Part shown: one piece after another, positions 8,526-17,097 of the stretch
Layout: each line of letters begins with the position of its first letter
How positions within the stretch are numbered: position 1 is the first letter of the stretch
Source of the DNA: Mycolicibacterium cosmeticum
GTDB taxonomy: Bacteria > Actinomycetota > Actinomycetes > Mycobacteriales > Mycobacteriaceae
Direction of reading: 5' to 3'
Assembly (NCBI RefSeq): GCF_000613185.1
Contig: NZ_CCBB010000001.1
Location: forward strand, 3,141,356 to 3,205,355
Length of the DNA: 64,000 nucleotides
The notes under the pieces: model-generated
Seen by the model: the letters and a program-made list of their open reading frames with translations, nothing else
The model's database searches: none
What the model was told of the DNA's origin: nothing
Made by a program: the position numbers and the translations under genes

Positions 8526-9649
8526 CAGGCAAGCCTTTCCGTGCAGAACGTGGCCATGTCGGTGAGTGCGGCACGTGAGCCGTGCGGAATGTCCGGCCGG
8601 TCCAGGCGGTTCAGCGCGTGGCCCAGCCGTTCGGCGATCAGATTCTCGATCCAGGCCAGCGCCCCGCTGGCGTGGATGAGCGTGCGCCACCGATCGATGT
8701 CACCGGGCTCCAGCCGGGGAGCGGTCATCAGTTCGGTGAGTTCGCGGCGCACCACCGGCTCGGCGAGCAGGTGGGCGGCCACCACCACGCTGGTGGCTTT
8801 GCGGTCGGCCAGGTCGGTATGCGTCGGCTTGCCGGTCTCGGTGACGCTGCCCGCCACCCCGAGCACGTCGTCGCGCAGCTGGAAGGCCTCACCGATCGCG
8901 CCGCCGTAGGCGCCGAGGGCTTCGATGACGCCGGGCCCGCAGCCGGCCATCGCCGCGCCGAGCTCGAGCGGTCGGCGCACGGTGTAGTTGCCGGATTTGC
9001 GCCGCAACACGTCGAGCACGTCGTCCAACGACGGCAGGGCGCGGGAGTCGTTCACCAGGTCGGCGAACTGTCCGACCGCCAATTCGGTGCGCATCATGTC
9101 GTAACGCGGCCAGACCCGGGCCAGCGCGTCGTGATCCAGACCGCTGGTCCGCAACATCTGCTCGGCCCACACCAGGCACAGATCGCCGAGCAGCACCGCG
9201 GCCGATTCACCGAACCTGTCGGGTTCGCCGCCCAGCCCGCGCTCGCGGTGCCAGCGGCCGAAGGCGACGTGGGCGGCGGGGTGCCCGCGCCGCAGCTGCG
9301 CCGAATCCATGACGTCGTCCTGCAGCAGGGCGAAGGCGTGCAGCAGCTCCAGACTGGCGCAGGCCCGCACCGCGGGAGCCGACGGTGCCCAGCCGGCCGT
9401 CCCGCACGTCCAGCCCAGATACATGAAGGTGCTGCGGACGAACTTGCCGCCGTGGGTGAGGGTGCGCAGGACATCGGTGGCGATGTCGACATGCGCGCCC
9501 CGCAGCTGTTCGGTGCAGTGCCGGGACAGGAAGTCGGACAGTTCGGCGCGCAGCCGGGCGCACAAGGGCGCGCGCCAATCGCATGACGAGTCTCCGGCCG
9601 TGGGCCCGGGCCGGGTGTCGACCATGGTGGGGTGCCTGTGCTCAGCCAA
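8525..9649 (-). CDS. crtE: Geranylgeranyl diphosphate synthase
   Basis: 374 residues. The first Asp-rich motif is DDVMD (residues 111-115) followed by RRG, GGKFVR lies at 67-72, and the second motif is RDDVLG followed by TGKP, the form usual for actinobacterial polyprenyl synthases. The enzyme elongates farnesyl or shorter diphosphates to C20 for CrtB. The chosen TTG start has GAGGAG a few nucleotides upstream; an ATG eight codons later is an alternative. It is the first gene of the crt operon, about 170 nt downstream of a SigF-type promoter. Confidence 0.93.
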   Translation of the reverse strand: MAEHRHPTMVDTRPGPTAGDSSCDWRAPLCARLRAELSDFLSRHCTEQLRGAHVDIATDVLRTLTHGGKFVRSTFMYLGWTCGTAGWAPSAPAVRACASLELLHAFALLQDDVMDSAQLRRGHPAAHVAFGRWHRERGLGGEPDRFGESAAVLLGDLCLVWAEQMLRTSGLDHDALARVWPRYDMMRTELAVGQFADLVNDSRALPSLDDVLDVLRRKSGNYTVRRPLELGAAMAGCGPGVIEALGAYGGAIGEAFQLRDDVLGVAGSVTETGKPTHTDLADRKATSVVVAAHLLAEPVVRRELTELMTAPRLEPGDIDRWRTLIHASGALAWIENLIAERLGHALNRLDRPDIPHGSRAALTDMATFCTERLA

Positions 9650-9820
9650 TGCGCTCCTCGGATCCGTGGTGCACCCAGGGGTTCGGCGCGCATCCCCGCG
9701 CGGACGGGTGACAACCCGTGGATGTGGCCGGGATCACAACAGCGACGGGTGAGCGATTCACGTCCGGCCCCCTGCCCCCGCGGTCGACATCCGGCATCGC
9801 ACGGCGCCGCCCTGCGTGGA

Positions 9821-9845
9821 ATACCCCGGTTCGGGTCAGCGAAAC
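9821..9845 (-). promoter_or_regulatory. SigF-type promoter of the crt operon
   Basis: Minus strand: GTTT at 9845-9842, exactly 15 nt, then GGGTAT at 9826-9821, a full match to the SigF consensus. The -35 lies in the last codons of idi. The leader to crtE would be about 165 nt, in which I see no gene. SigF control of carotenoid pigment is established in M. smegmatis. Confidence 0.75.
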
Positions 9846-10462
9846 GCCACCAGGTGCAGGGAGTCCAGCAGGGGGATCTGGGCGGCCGCCCAGGGGCTGA
9901 TGGCCCACGGCAGCCGGGCGGCGGCGCACAGGTCGTGCCACTGGACCCAGACGTGCTCCATGACCTCGGCGGGGTCCGGACGTACCGGGCCCGCCGCTCG
10001 GCCGACGTAGACCGGACAGATCTCGTTCTCCACCACACCGTCCGAGGCGGTCGCCCGGTAACGGAAATCGGGTAGCACACAGCGCAATTCGCCGATCTCC
10101 AGGCGCAACTCCTCGCGCACCCGGCGCCGCACGGCGGCCTCGGGATCCTCACCCGGTGCCGGATGCCCGCAACACGAGTTGGTCCAGACGCCGGGGAAGG
10201 CCTTCTTGTGCAGCGCTCGCCTGGTCAGCAGCACCGCGCCGGCATCGTCGAACAGGTAGCAGGAGAAGGCGAGATGCAGGGGCGTGCCGGCGTGGTGTAC
10301 CTGCTCCTTGGGTGCGGTGCCGATCGGGCGGCCGTCCTCGCCGAGGAGGACCACCAGCTCCTGCGGCTGACCGTCCGCTGCCCTGATCTGTCCGGCCCTG
10401 GTCTGTCCGGCCCTGGTCTCTCCGATGCGGGTCTCACCGTTGCGCACCGAGGTATTCGTCAC
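9836..10462 (-). CDS. idi: Isopentenyl-diphosphate delta-isomerase (type 1)
   Basis: 208 residues with a Nudix-like fold. NSCCGHP carries the catalytic Cys and a metal His, the Nudix-like helix is RRVREELRLEIG, and ENEICPVY carries the second catalytic Glu. It interconverts IPP and DMAPP, supplying crtE. The GTG start overlaps the permease stop (GTGA). The first 30 or so residues are an odd extension of pentapeptide repeats (NGETR-IGETR-AGQTR-AGQIR) not needed for the enzyme fold; a shorter start after them is possible but I see no good ribosome binding site there. Confidence 0.93.
   Translation of the reverse strand: MTNTSVRNGETRIGETRAGQTRAGQIRAADGQPQELVVLLGEDGRPIGTAPKEQVHHAGTPLHLAFSCYLFDDAGAVLLTRRALHKKAFPGVWTNSCCGHPAPGEDPEAAVRRRVREELRLEIGELRCVLPDFRYRATASDGVVENEICPVYVGRAAGPVRPDPAEVMEHVWVQWHDLCAAARLPWAISPWAAAQIPLLDSLHLVAFR
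10383..10442 (-). repeat. Four 15-bp tandem repeats in the 5' end of idi
   Basis: Four degenerate 15-bp units (10383-10397, 10398-10412, 10413-10427, 10428-10442). Units 1 and 2 differ by one base. They keep frame and encode the pentapeptide series NGETR, IGETR, AGQTR, AGQIR. Confidence 0.9.
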
Positions 10463-11826
10463 CGGTGCTCCGGCGGATGGGTCGGGCCGGTGGCACCGCG
10501 CCGTACCCGGGTGAGCAGGAACAGCACCGCACCGACCGCCAGCAGCGCGCCGGCGAACAGCCACACCTGGGCGCTCTGCCGGCACATCAACAACACGCAG
10601 GAGGCCACCCCGAGCACCGGGACCGGCGTCCACACCCGGAAGTGTGTGTGGGCCACGGTGTCCCGCCGCAGCACCAGCACCGCGATGTTGGTGGAGATGA
10701 ACACGAACAACAACAGCAGGACGACTGTCTCGGCCAGCGTGGACAGTTTCCCGATGGCGGTGAGCAGGATGGCCACCGCGGTGGTGGACAGGATGGCCAC
10801 CCACGGCGTGCGACGGCGGGGCAGCACGCGCGCCAGGACGGCCGGTAACAGGCCGTGCTCGCCCATCCCGAAGGCCAGCCTGCTGGCCATGATCATGGTC
10901 AGCAGGGCGCCGTTGGCCACGGCCACCAGGGCGATCGCGCCGAACACCCGGTCCGGCACGCCCAGCCCGGACGCCGCCACGACGTCGAGCAGCGGCCCGG
11001 TCGACCCGGCCAGCCGGTCGGGGGCCAGCACGGCCGCGGCGGCGATGCCGACCAGCACGTACACCACCCCGGCGGTGATCAGCGCACCGAAGAGTGCCGA
11101 TGGATACACCTTGGCCGGATCGCGGATCTCCTCGGCGACGTTCGCCGACGTCTCGAACCCGACGAACGAGTAATAGGCGATGATCGCCCCGCTCAGGATG
11201 GCCAGCGCCGGCGTGGTTCCCTCGGGGAACTGGGTCAGCCGGCCGGCGTCGCCGTGGCCGCCGCCGAGCACCACCGCACCGGCGACGACCACGATGAGCA
11301 GGCCACTGAGTTCCACCACGGTCATCGCGACATTGCTCTTGACCGATTCGCTGATGCCACGGGCGTTGAGCGCGGCGATCAGCAGCAGGAACACGATGGC
11401 GGCAGGCACGCTGGGCACGTCGATGAAGGTGCGCAGGTAATCCCCGGCGAAGGCCAGCGCCAAGCCCGCGGCGCTGGTCACCCCGGCCGCGAGCATGCAG
11501 AAGCCGACGAGGAAGGACAGCAGCGGCCGCCCGAAGGCCCGTTCGGCGAACACGGCGGCACCGCCGGCCTTCGGATACTTGGTGACCAATTCGGCATACG
11601 AACCGGCGGTCAGCAGCGCCAGCAGCAGCGCGCCCAGCAGCGGGGCCCACAGCGCCCCGCCCACCTTCTCCGACAGCACGCCCATCAACGCGTACACGCC
11701 CGCACCCAGCACATCGCCGAGGATGAACAGGAACAGCAGCGGACCGGTGATGCTGCGCCGGAGCTTGGTGTCCGGCAGCGCCCGCTCCGGATCCTCGACG
11801 GTCTCGGGTGTCGTGCCGGATGTCAT
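10459..11826 (-). CDS. APC-superfamily amino acid permease
   Basis: 455 residues and about 12 membrane helices. The N-terminal GDVLGAGVYALMG segment is the substrate-binding glycine motif of TM1, and VGFETSANVAEEIRDPAKVYP is the conserved TM6-loop consensus of APC amino acid/polyamine transporters. Substrate is unknown. The ATG at 11826 is preferred to much longer in-frame extensions, which overlap the divergent dehydrogenase. It is translationally coupled to idi. A SigF-like element with GCTT instead of GTTT lies just upstream, facing this gene. Confidence 0.88.
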   Translation of the reverse strand: MTSGTTPETVEDPERALPDTKLRRSITGPLLFLFILGDVLGAGVYALMGVLSEKVGGALWAPLLGALLLALLTAGSYAELVTKYPKAGGAAVFAERAFGRPLLSFLVGFCMLAAGVTSAAGLALAFAGDYLRTFIDVPSVPAAIVFLLLIAALNARGISESVKSNVAMTVVELSGLLIVVVAGAVVLGGGHGDAGRLTQFPEGTTPALAILSGAIIAYYSFVGFETSANVAEEIRDPAKVYPSALFGALITAGVVYVLVGIAAAAVLAPDRLAGSTGPLLDVVAASGLGVPDRVFGAIALVAVANGALLTMIMASRLAFGMGEHGLLPAVLARVLPRRRTPWVAILSTTAVAILLTAIGKLSTLAETVVLLLLFVFISTNIAVLVLRRDTVAHTHFRVWTPVPVLGVASCVLLMCRQSAQVWLFAGALLAVGAVLFLLTRVRRGATGPTHPPEHR

Positions 11827-11835
11827 CCCGCCGGC

Positions 11836-11861
11836 ATACCCCCGGAGCGGGGCGGATAAGC
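11836..11861 (-). promoter_or_regulatory. Possible SigF-type promoter of permease-idi (imperfect -35)
   Basis: Minus strand: GCTT at 11861-11858, 16-nt spacer, GGGTAT at 11841-11836. The -10 is perfect; the -35 differs from GTTT at one base. It ends 9 nt before the permease ATG. Confidence 0.4.
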
Positions 11862-11867
11862 ACTGGC

Positions 11868-11892
11868 GTTTCGCCCAGGGCAAACCGGGTAG
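11868..11892 (+). promoter_or_regulatory. SigF-type promoter of the alcohol dehydrogenase operon
   Basis: GTTT at 11868-11871, 15-nt spacer, GGGTAG at 11887-11892. It lies 30 nt before the dehydrogenase ATG, which has its own GGAGGAG ribosome binding site. Confidence 0.72.
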
Positions 11893-11922
11893 CTCCAGGG
11901 TGCACCGACGGAGGAGCGACTT

Positions 11923-13071
11923 ATGCGTGCCATGGTCTATCGAGGCCCCTACAAGATTCGCGTCGAGGACAAGGACATCCCGGCGATCGAGCACCCCAAC
12001 GACGCGATCGTGCGGGTGAGCATGGCCGCCATCTGCGGATCGGATCTGCACCTGTACCACGGGATGATGCCCGACACCAGGGTCGGGATGACTTTCGGCC
12101 ACGAATTCATCGGTGTGGTCGAACAAGTCGGACCGTCGGTGCGCAACCTGACTCCCGGCGACCGGGTGATGGTCCCGTTCAACGTCTACTGCGGCTCGTG
12201 TTATTTCTGTGCGCGCGGGCTGTATTCGAACTGCCACAACGTGAATCCCAATGCGACTGCCGTGGGCGGCATCTACGGGTACTCGCACACCTGCGGCGGC
12301 TACGACGGCGGGCAGGCCGAGTTCGTCCGGGTGCCGTTCGCCGACGTGGGCCCCGCCGTCATCCCGGACTGGATGGCCGACGAGGACGCACTGATGTGTA
12401 CGGACGCGCTCGCGACCGGATACTTCGGTGCCCAGCTGGCCGATATCGACCAGGGCGACACCGTCGCGGTGTTCGGCGCCGGCCCGGTCGGGCTGTTCGC
12501 GGCGAAGTCGGCCTGGTTGATGGGCGCCGGCCGCGTCATGGTCATCGACCACCTGGAGAACCGGCTGGCCAAGGCCCGCACCTTCGCCCACGCGGAGACG
12601 TACAACTTCGCCGAGCACGACGACATCGTGGTGACGATGAAACGCGCCACCGGCGGGTTGGGTGCGGACTCCGTGATCGACTGCGTCGGTGCCGAAGCCG
12701 ACGGCAACTTCCTGCAACACGTCACCGCCGCCAAGCTCAAGCTGCAGGGCGGATCCCCGATCGCCCTGAACTGGGCCATCGACTCGGTCCGCAAAGGCGG
12801 CACGGTGTCGGTGATGGGGGCCTACGGGCCGATGTTCAGCGCGGTGAAGTTCGGCGACGCCATGAACAAGGGCCTCACCCTGCGGATGAACCAGTGCCCG
12901 GTCAAGCGACAGTGGCCGCGACTCTTCTCGCACATCCAGAACGGCTATCTCAAGCCGAGTGACGTTGTCACCCACCGTATTCCGCTGGAACACATCGCCG
13001 ACGGCTATCACATCTTCTCTGCCAAGCTCGACGACTGCATCAAACCGGTCGTCCTTCCCGCCGCCGGCTGA
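11923..13071 (+). CDS. Zinc-dependent alcohol/formaldehyde-type dehydrogenase
   Basis: 382 residues of the MDR superfamily. Catalytic zinc ligands are in CGSDLH and GHEFIG. The structural zinc lobe is the run of Cys in CGSCYFCARGLYSNC. The NAD-binding motif GAGPVG follows near residue 188. The length and the insert after the structural zinc resemble glutathione-independent formaldehyde dehydrogenase-like members, but the substrate is not certain. A GGAGGAG ribosome binding site stands before the ATG. A SigF-type promoter and a downstream partner gene 13 nt away suggest a stress operon. Confidence 0.9.
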   Translation: MRAMVYRGPYKIRVEDKDIPAIEHPNDAIVRVSMAAICGSDLHLYHGMMPDTRVGMTFGHEFIGVVEQVGPSVRNLTPGDRVMVPFNVYCGSCYFCARGLYSNCHNVNPNATAVGGIYGYSHTCGGYDGGQAEFVRVPFADVGPAVIPDWMADEDALMCTDALATGYFGAQLADIDQGDTVAVFGAGPVGLFAAKSAWLMGAGRVMVIDHLENRLAKARTFAHAETYNFAEHDDIVVTMKRATGGLGADSVIDCVGAEADGNFLQHVTAAKLKLQGGSPIALNWAIDSVRKGGTVSVMGAYGPMFSAVKFGDAMNKGLTLRMNQCPVKRQWPRLFSHIQNGYLKPSDVVTHRIPLEHIADGYHIFSAKLDDCIKPVVLPAAG

Positions 13072-13084
13072 CAGGAGCCACATC

Positions 13085-13666
13085 ATGGTCTACACCTCCG
13101 AACACCCGCCGACCCCCGATGCCGAAGAGCTGCGCGCACGCATCCCCGGCTGGGGAGCCGACCTGAACCCGGCGGACCGGCCGGCCGTGCCCTGGCAGCG
13201 CTTCGATCCGGAATCCACCGGGGCGCATTGGATCTTCCCGGACCGGCAACCGGAGAAGACGCCGCGCGAGCGGTCGATCGAGCACGAGATGCTGACACCG
13301 GTTTTCGGCACGTCCGCTCCACCACGCGGGCTGTCCGGAGCGGTCCGCCGATACGCCTACCGCTACAGCGAAGGCCGGGCCGCGCACTGGCTGTTGCTCA
13401 TCGGCGCCGACCGGATCGACGCGGTGGAGAGCCATCTGGCGTCGTTTCTCACCCGTCGTCCCGACAACCCGTTCACCGAAACCGGGATCAGGACCGAGTT
13501 CACGCATCACGGCTGGCGTTCCCGCGCCGGCACCACCCGGGTGGACAAGGCGCACGTCTGGATGGATCCGATCATCATCGCCGGACCCTGGGTCGCCGCC
13601 GCCACCGTACTCGGCGGCGCCGTCCGCGCCGTGGTGAAACGCAGGCCACACCAACCGAACCGGTGA
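13085..13666 (+). CDS. Conserved hypothetical protein next to the dehydrogenase
   Basis: 193 residues with no domain I can name. It starts with a hydrophilic region with many Pro and Arg. The middle contains GRAAHWLLLIGADRIDAVESHL, and a C-terminal hydrophobic segment (about residues 163-183, IIIAGPWVAAATVLGGAVRAVV) ends in a basic tail, which suggests a tail-anchored membrane protein. AGGAG lies about 7 nt before the ATG. It follows the dehydrogenase by 13 nt and is probably in its SigF-driven transcript. Confidence 0.7.
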   Translation: MVYTSEHPPTPDAEELRARIPGWGADLNPADRPAVPWQRFDPESTGAHWIFPDRQPEKTPRERSIEHEMLTPVFGTSAPPRGLSGAVRRYAYRYSEGRAAHWLLLIGADRIDAVESHLASFLTRRPDNPFTETGIRTEFTHHGWRSRAGTTRVDKAHVWMDPIIIAGPWVAAATVLGGAVRAVVKRRPHQPNR

Positions 13667-13738
13667 TCGTGCCCACCCCCGGTTTCAGATCCGGCACAAC
13701 TGTGCATCCTGCTGGCTGACCCGACGAGAGGGAAAGTG

Positions 13739-14296
13739 ATGAGCAAACACAGCAAGGCCGACGAGGCCCGCAAGGGGCTGGTCGATTCGGTCAAGGGCAA
13801 GGCCAAGGAGATCGCCGGTGCGGTGACCGGTAACGATTCGTTGACCGCGGAGGGTCAGCTGGAGCAGGCCCAGGCACGGGAACGCAAGGAGGCCAACGCC
13901 GTCGAAGCCGTCGCCGACGCGCAGGAGGAAGCCGCCCGCGCCGAGGCCGCCCGAGCCGGCCGCGACGCCGCGGCCGAGCGCAGCGCGGTGCAGCAGGCGG
14001 CGGCCACCGCCGAGGGTGTCGTGCATGAGCAACGGGCCCAGCAGCGACAGGTCGCCGAGGAGACCGCCCGCCTGCAGGCCGAACGGGACAAGGCGGCCGC
14101 GCAGCGCGCTGCCGAACGCGACGTGGCGCAGGCCAAGGCGCAGGAACGGCGCGAGATCCTGGACGCGTCGACCGACGCCGCCGAGGCCGTCGACGAGCAC
14201 CGCGACGCCGTTGATCAGGCCGCGGCCGAGCAGGCCGAGGCCGATCGTCTCGAGCGCCGTGCCGAGAAGCTGACCGACCGCGCCGACCTGCCCTGA
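13739..14296 (+). CDS. CsbD-domain protein with long Ala/Glu/Arg coiled coil
   Basis: 185 residues from the ATG (an in-frame GTG immediately before is the alternative). Residues about 7-45 hold the CsbD pattern KGKAKEIAGAVTGNDSLTAEGQ, a small stress-associated domain. The remaining 140 residues are almost only Ala, Glu, Arg, Gln and Asp with heptad character, predicting a long coiled coil. CsbD proteins are general-stress proteins in other bacteria. A weak SigF-like element (GTTT at 13682, then GTGCAT 16 nt on) lies upstream. The next gene has the same composition. Confidence 0.8.
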   Translation: MSKHSKADEARKGLVDSVKGKAKEIAGAVTGNDSLTAEGQLEQAQARERKEANAVEAVADAQEEAARAEAARAGRDAAAERSAVQQAAATAEGVVHEQRAQQRQVAEETARLQAERDKAAAQRAAERDVAQAKAQERREILDASTDAAEAVDEHRDAVDQAAAEQAEADRLERRAEKLTDRADLP

Positions 14297-14323
14297 AACC
14301 ACCGCCAACCGAAGGATTCCACC

Positions 14324-15016
14324 ATGAACGTGACCGACCTGCCCCGTACCGTGCTGCGGCTGGAATACCAGCTGGCACGGTTGCCGCTGACGCTCATCGA
14401 GCAACGGGTGCTGGCCCGACTGCCCGACGATGCGCCGGTCCGGCTGGTCTTTGAACGATCACTCGGCGTGCTCGACGCGACCGTGGGTGGTGCGCTCGGC
14501 GACCCGGATCTGCGCCGCCGGGGTGTCGCGCTCGCCGAACGCAGCAGCGCCCTGGGCCGCGCCGCGACGCTGCGGGCATCGGCGTCCGCAGAACGCCGGC
14601 AGGCCGATGCGACCCTGAAAGCCAAGCTGGACCAGGTCGCCGAGGACCAGTCCGACGCACTGGCCGCGGAGCGGTCCGCCGTCGACGACGCCCGTGCCAC
14701 CGAGGAACGGCGCGAACGCGAGGCCGAGCGCGCCGCCCGCACGCGCGGTGCCGCCGCGAAGCGGCAGGCCGACCAGGCCGCGGCCAGGCGCACGGAGTCG
14801 GTGGAAGCCGCCAAAGGTGCCGAGCTCGACCGCATCGCCGCTGCAGAACGTGAGGTGGCCGCCGAAACCACTGCCGCACTCAAGGATTCGCGCGAGGACC
14901 GGGCCGCGGCCGAAGCGACACGGGCCAAGGCCGACCAGGTGGAGGAGCTCGCCGAGGCAGAGAAGCGTAAGCGGCAGGCGCAGCGCGCCGGGCGCACGGC
15001 CTCAGCCGACACGTGA
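14324..15016 (+). CDS. Coiled-coil protein of the mycobacterial 'IF2-like' family
   Basis: 230 residues. The first 80 form a globular-looking domain (LPRTVLRLEYQLARLPLTLIEQ...), and the rest is an Ala/Arg/Glu-rich coiled coil. Databases often label such proteins as IF2-family translation factors because of composition, but no GTPase motif is present, so that label should not be taken as function. It follows the CsbD gene by 27 nt and shares its low-complexity make-up; the two may bind each other. Confidence 0.72.
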   Translation: MNVTDLPRTVLRLEYQLARLPLTLIEQRVLARLPDDAPVRLVFERSLGVLDATVGGALGDPDLRRRGVALAERSSALGRAATLRASASAERRQADATLKAKLDQVAEDQSDALAAERSAVDDARATEERREREAERAARTRGAAAKRQADQAAARRTESVEAAKGAELDRIAAAEREVAAETTAALKDSREDRAAAEATRAKADQVEELAEAEKRKRQAQRAGRTASADT

Positions 15017-15022
15017 GCAGGG

Positions 15023-16618
15023 TCAGCCCAGCAGGAACCGGCCGGCGGCGCGGGTGAGCCGGCGCCGCGGCCAGCCGGCCAAGCCGTCGGCGGCCAGCGC
15101 CGCCCGGGCGGCGTTGCGCCCGCACACCCCGTGCACGCCGCCGCCCGGTGTGGCGCCCGCACTGCCCAGGAACACATTCGGCACCGGTGTCTCGGCGCGC
15201 CCGAAGCCGGGCGCCGGCCGGAAGATCAACTGCTGGAACAACTGTGACGTTCCGCCGTTGACGGCGCCGGTGTGCAGGTTCGCGTCACCGGCCTCCAGAT
15301 CGGAGGGTCGCTGCACCGACTTGCCGACCACATGGCCGGTGAACCCGGGGGCATGTGCCTCGAGCACCGCGTCGACGCGTTCGGCCAGGCGTTGTGCGGA
15401 TTCGTCGTCGGCCAGCCCGCGTGGCAGATGGGTGTAGGCCCAAGCACTTTCGGTGCCCAGCGGGGATCGGGTCGGATCCGCCGTCGTCATCTGGCCGAAC
15501 AGCAGGAACGGATGCTCGGGCAGCGTCCGGGTGTTCAGGTCGGCCATCCAGCGGATCAGTCCGTCATGGTCGGCGCCCAGGTGCACGGTGCCCGCACCGT
15601 GCAGGCTGCTCGAGCGCCACGGGATGGCGGCATCCAACGCGTAATTGATCTTCAGGACGGGCGTGTCCCAGACGAACCGGTCCAATGCCCGGCCCAGCGC
15701 GGCCGGCAGCGCGTCCTGCGGCAGCAGACGCCGGAACAGTTGCGGCGCCGAGGTATCGGCGATGACGGCGCGTCGGCACCGGATGGTGGATCCGTCGGCG
15801 GTGCGCACGGCGGTGGCCCGCCCACCGCGCACCTCGATACCGCTGACCGGTCGGCCGCACAGGATCTGGGCTCCCGCGGTCTCGGCGCGCCGCACCAGGG
15901 CGGCGGTCAACTGCCCCGCCCCGCCCACCGGCACCGGGAAGCCGCCGTCCTGCGCCATCATGATCAGCAGGTACCCCATCACCCCACTACCCGGCGCGTC
16001 CAACGGCACATCGGCGTGCATCGCGTTGCCGAGCAGCAGCAGCCGGGCCGCGTCGCCGGCGAAGAGCTGCTCGGCCAGCACCCCGGCCGGCAACAACAGG
16101 AGGTGTGCCAGCCGCAGCGCCTCGGCGGTACCGAGACGGCGCAGCAGGCCGATCGGTCCCCGCACCGGGGGAAACGGGGCGAAGAGGGTGTCCAGCAGCG
16201 GCGCCTTGATGCGCTCCCACTGGTCGAACAGATCGCACCAGCGCCGGCCGTCCCCGTGCCGGGCCCGATCCAATTCGCTTGCGGTCCGCTCGATGTCGCG
16301 GTAGATGACCGGTGCGTCAGTATCCTCGGCGGCGCGGGCATGGCCCACCACGGCGGGTGCGTGCGTCCAGCGCAGGCCGTGGTCCTCCAGCCCGAGTGCG
16401 CGCAGCGCGGGGGAGGCGACCGACAGCGGATAGAAGGCGCTGTACAGATCGCTGAGGTAACCGGGGAACAACTCGGCGCTCTTCACCGCCCCACCCGGTT
16501 CGTCCTGGGCCTCGGCCACGATGACATCCCAGCCCGCGTCGGCCAGCAGGGCGGCAGCGACCAGCCCGTTGTGCCCGGCGCCGATCACCACGGCGTCGGC
16601 GCTGGTGCTACTCGGCAT
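15023..16618 (-). CDS. Phytoene-desaturase-like FAD oxidoreductase
   Basis: 531 residues. The N-terminal AVVIGAGHNGLVAAALLADAGW and GGAVKS motifs bind FAD. The C-terminal NVFLGSAGATPGGGVHGVCGRNAAR is the typical closing motif of the family that includes PYROXD2-like proteins and CrtI relatives. It is too divergent from crtI to call the same reaction. The gene overlaps the upstream SRPBCC gene by 11 nt and is the last gene of an SDR-SRPBCC-oxidoreductase operon with a SigF-type promoter. A substrate in lipid or terpenoid modification is plausible but not shown. Confidence 0.85.
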   Translation of the reverse strand: MPSSTSADAVVIGAGHNGLVAAALLADAGWDVIVAEAQDEPGGAVKSAELFPGYLSDLYSAFYPLSVASPALRALGLEDHGLRWTHAPAVVGHARAAEDTDAPVIYRDIERTASELDRARHGDGRRWCDLFDQWERIKAPLLDTLFAPFPPVRGPIGLLRRLGTAEALRLAHLLLLPAGVLAEQLFAGDAARLLLLGNAMHADVPLDAPGSGVMGYLLIMMAQDGGFPVPVGGAGQLTAALVRRAETAGAQILCGRPVSGIEVRGGRATAVRTADGSTIRCRRAVIADTSAPQLFRRLLPQDALPAALGRALDRFVWDTPVLKINYALDAAIPWRSSSLHGAGTVHLGADHDGLIRWMADLNTRTLPEHPFLLFGQMTTADPTRSPLGTESAWAYTHLPRGLADDESAQRLAERVDAVLEAHAPGFTGHVVGKSVQRPSDLEAGDANLHTGAVNGGTSQLFQQLIFRPAPGFGRAETPVPNVFLGSAGATPGGGVHGVCGRNAARAALAADGLAGWPRRRLTRAAGRFLLG

Positions 16619-17081
16619 CGTCGGGTGTGCGGCGTTCGGCGAGGGCGGCCAGGCGCCGGGTGCATTCCCGGTTGCGCGGCACGACGGCCAGCAGCGCCAA
16701 CCGGTGCGGCACCCATCCCATGGGTGCGCCGACCGGGACCTCGGCCATCTCGATGCGGCAACCACCGTCGATATCGAACAGGCGCAACGTGATCCGGGCC
16801 TTGCCAAGGGGCCGGCCCTTGGCCAGCAACACCAGCTCCTCCAGCGGCCGGCAGTCCTGCACCACCGTGATGTCGTCGAGCAGCAGCGGCCACACCCCGA
16901 TCGAGTGCTCGATCGTGCTGCCGACGGCCGGCCAGCCCGGGTCGACAGCCCGCATCCGGCTGTTGCCCACCACCCACTGCGAATAGGTCCAGCCGTCGGC
17001 GATGACTTCCCACACCCGGCTGCGGGTGGCCGACGTATCGCGTTTGACCGTCAGCACGCTGTCGACTTCCTCTGGAGGCAT
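16608..17081 (-). CDS. SRPBCC-fold (polyketide cyclase/START-like) protein
   Basis: 157 residues. It has the SRPBCC pattern: an N-terminal strand with TSATRSRVWEVIADGWTYSQWV, then GNSRMRAVDPGWPAVGSTIEHS, and a C-terminal helix. Such proteins form a hydrophobic cavity that binds lipids or polyketides. The start ATG has AAAGG upstream. It sits between an SDR and an FAD oxidoreductase, so it could carry or present their substrate. Confidence 0.8.
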   Translation of the reverse strand: MPPEEVDSVLTVKRDTSATRSRVWEVIADGWTYSQWVVGNSRMRAVDPGWPAVGSTIEHSIGVWPLLLDDITVVQDCRPLEELVLLAKGRPLGKARITLRLFDIDGGCRIEMAEVPVGAPMGWVPHRLALLAVVPRNRECTRRLAALAERRTPDDAE

Positions 17082-17097
17082 GGCAGGCACCCTTTCT

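Noticed and set aside
9836..11905. 689-codon frame upstream of idi
   Set aside because: Residues before the GTG at 10462 are a shifted-frame reading of the permease; the isomerase fold begins only after it.
10459..13086. 875-codon open frame spanning permease and dehydrogenase antisense
   Set aside because: The N-terminal half lies antisense to the zinc dehydrogenase and has no family pattern; the permease begins at 11826.
13682..13707. GTTT-N16-GTGCAT before the CsbD gene
   Set aside because: Only four of six -10 bases match; kept as a remark, not listed as a promoter.
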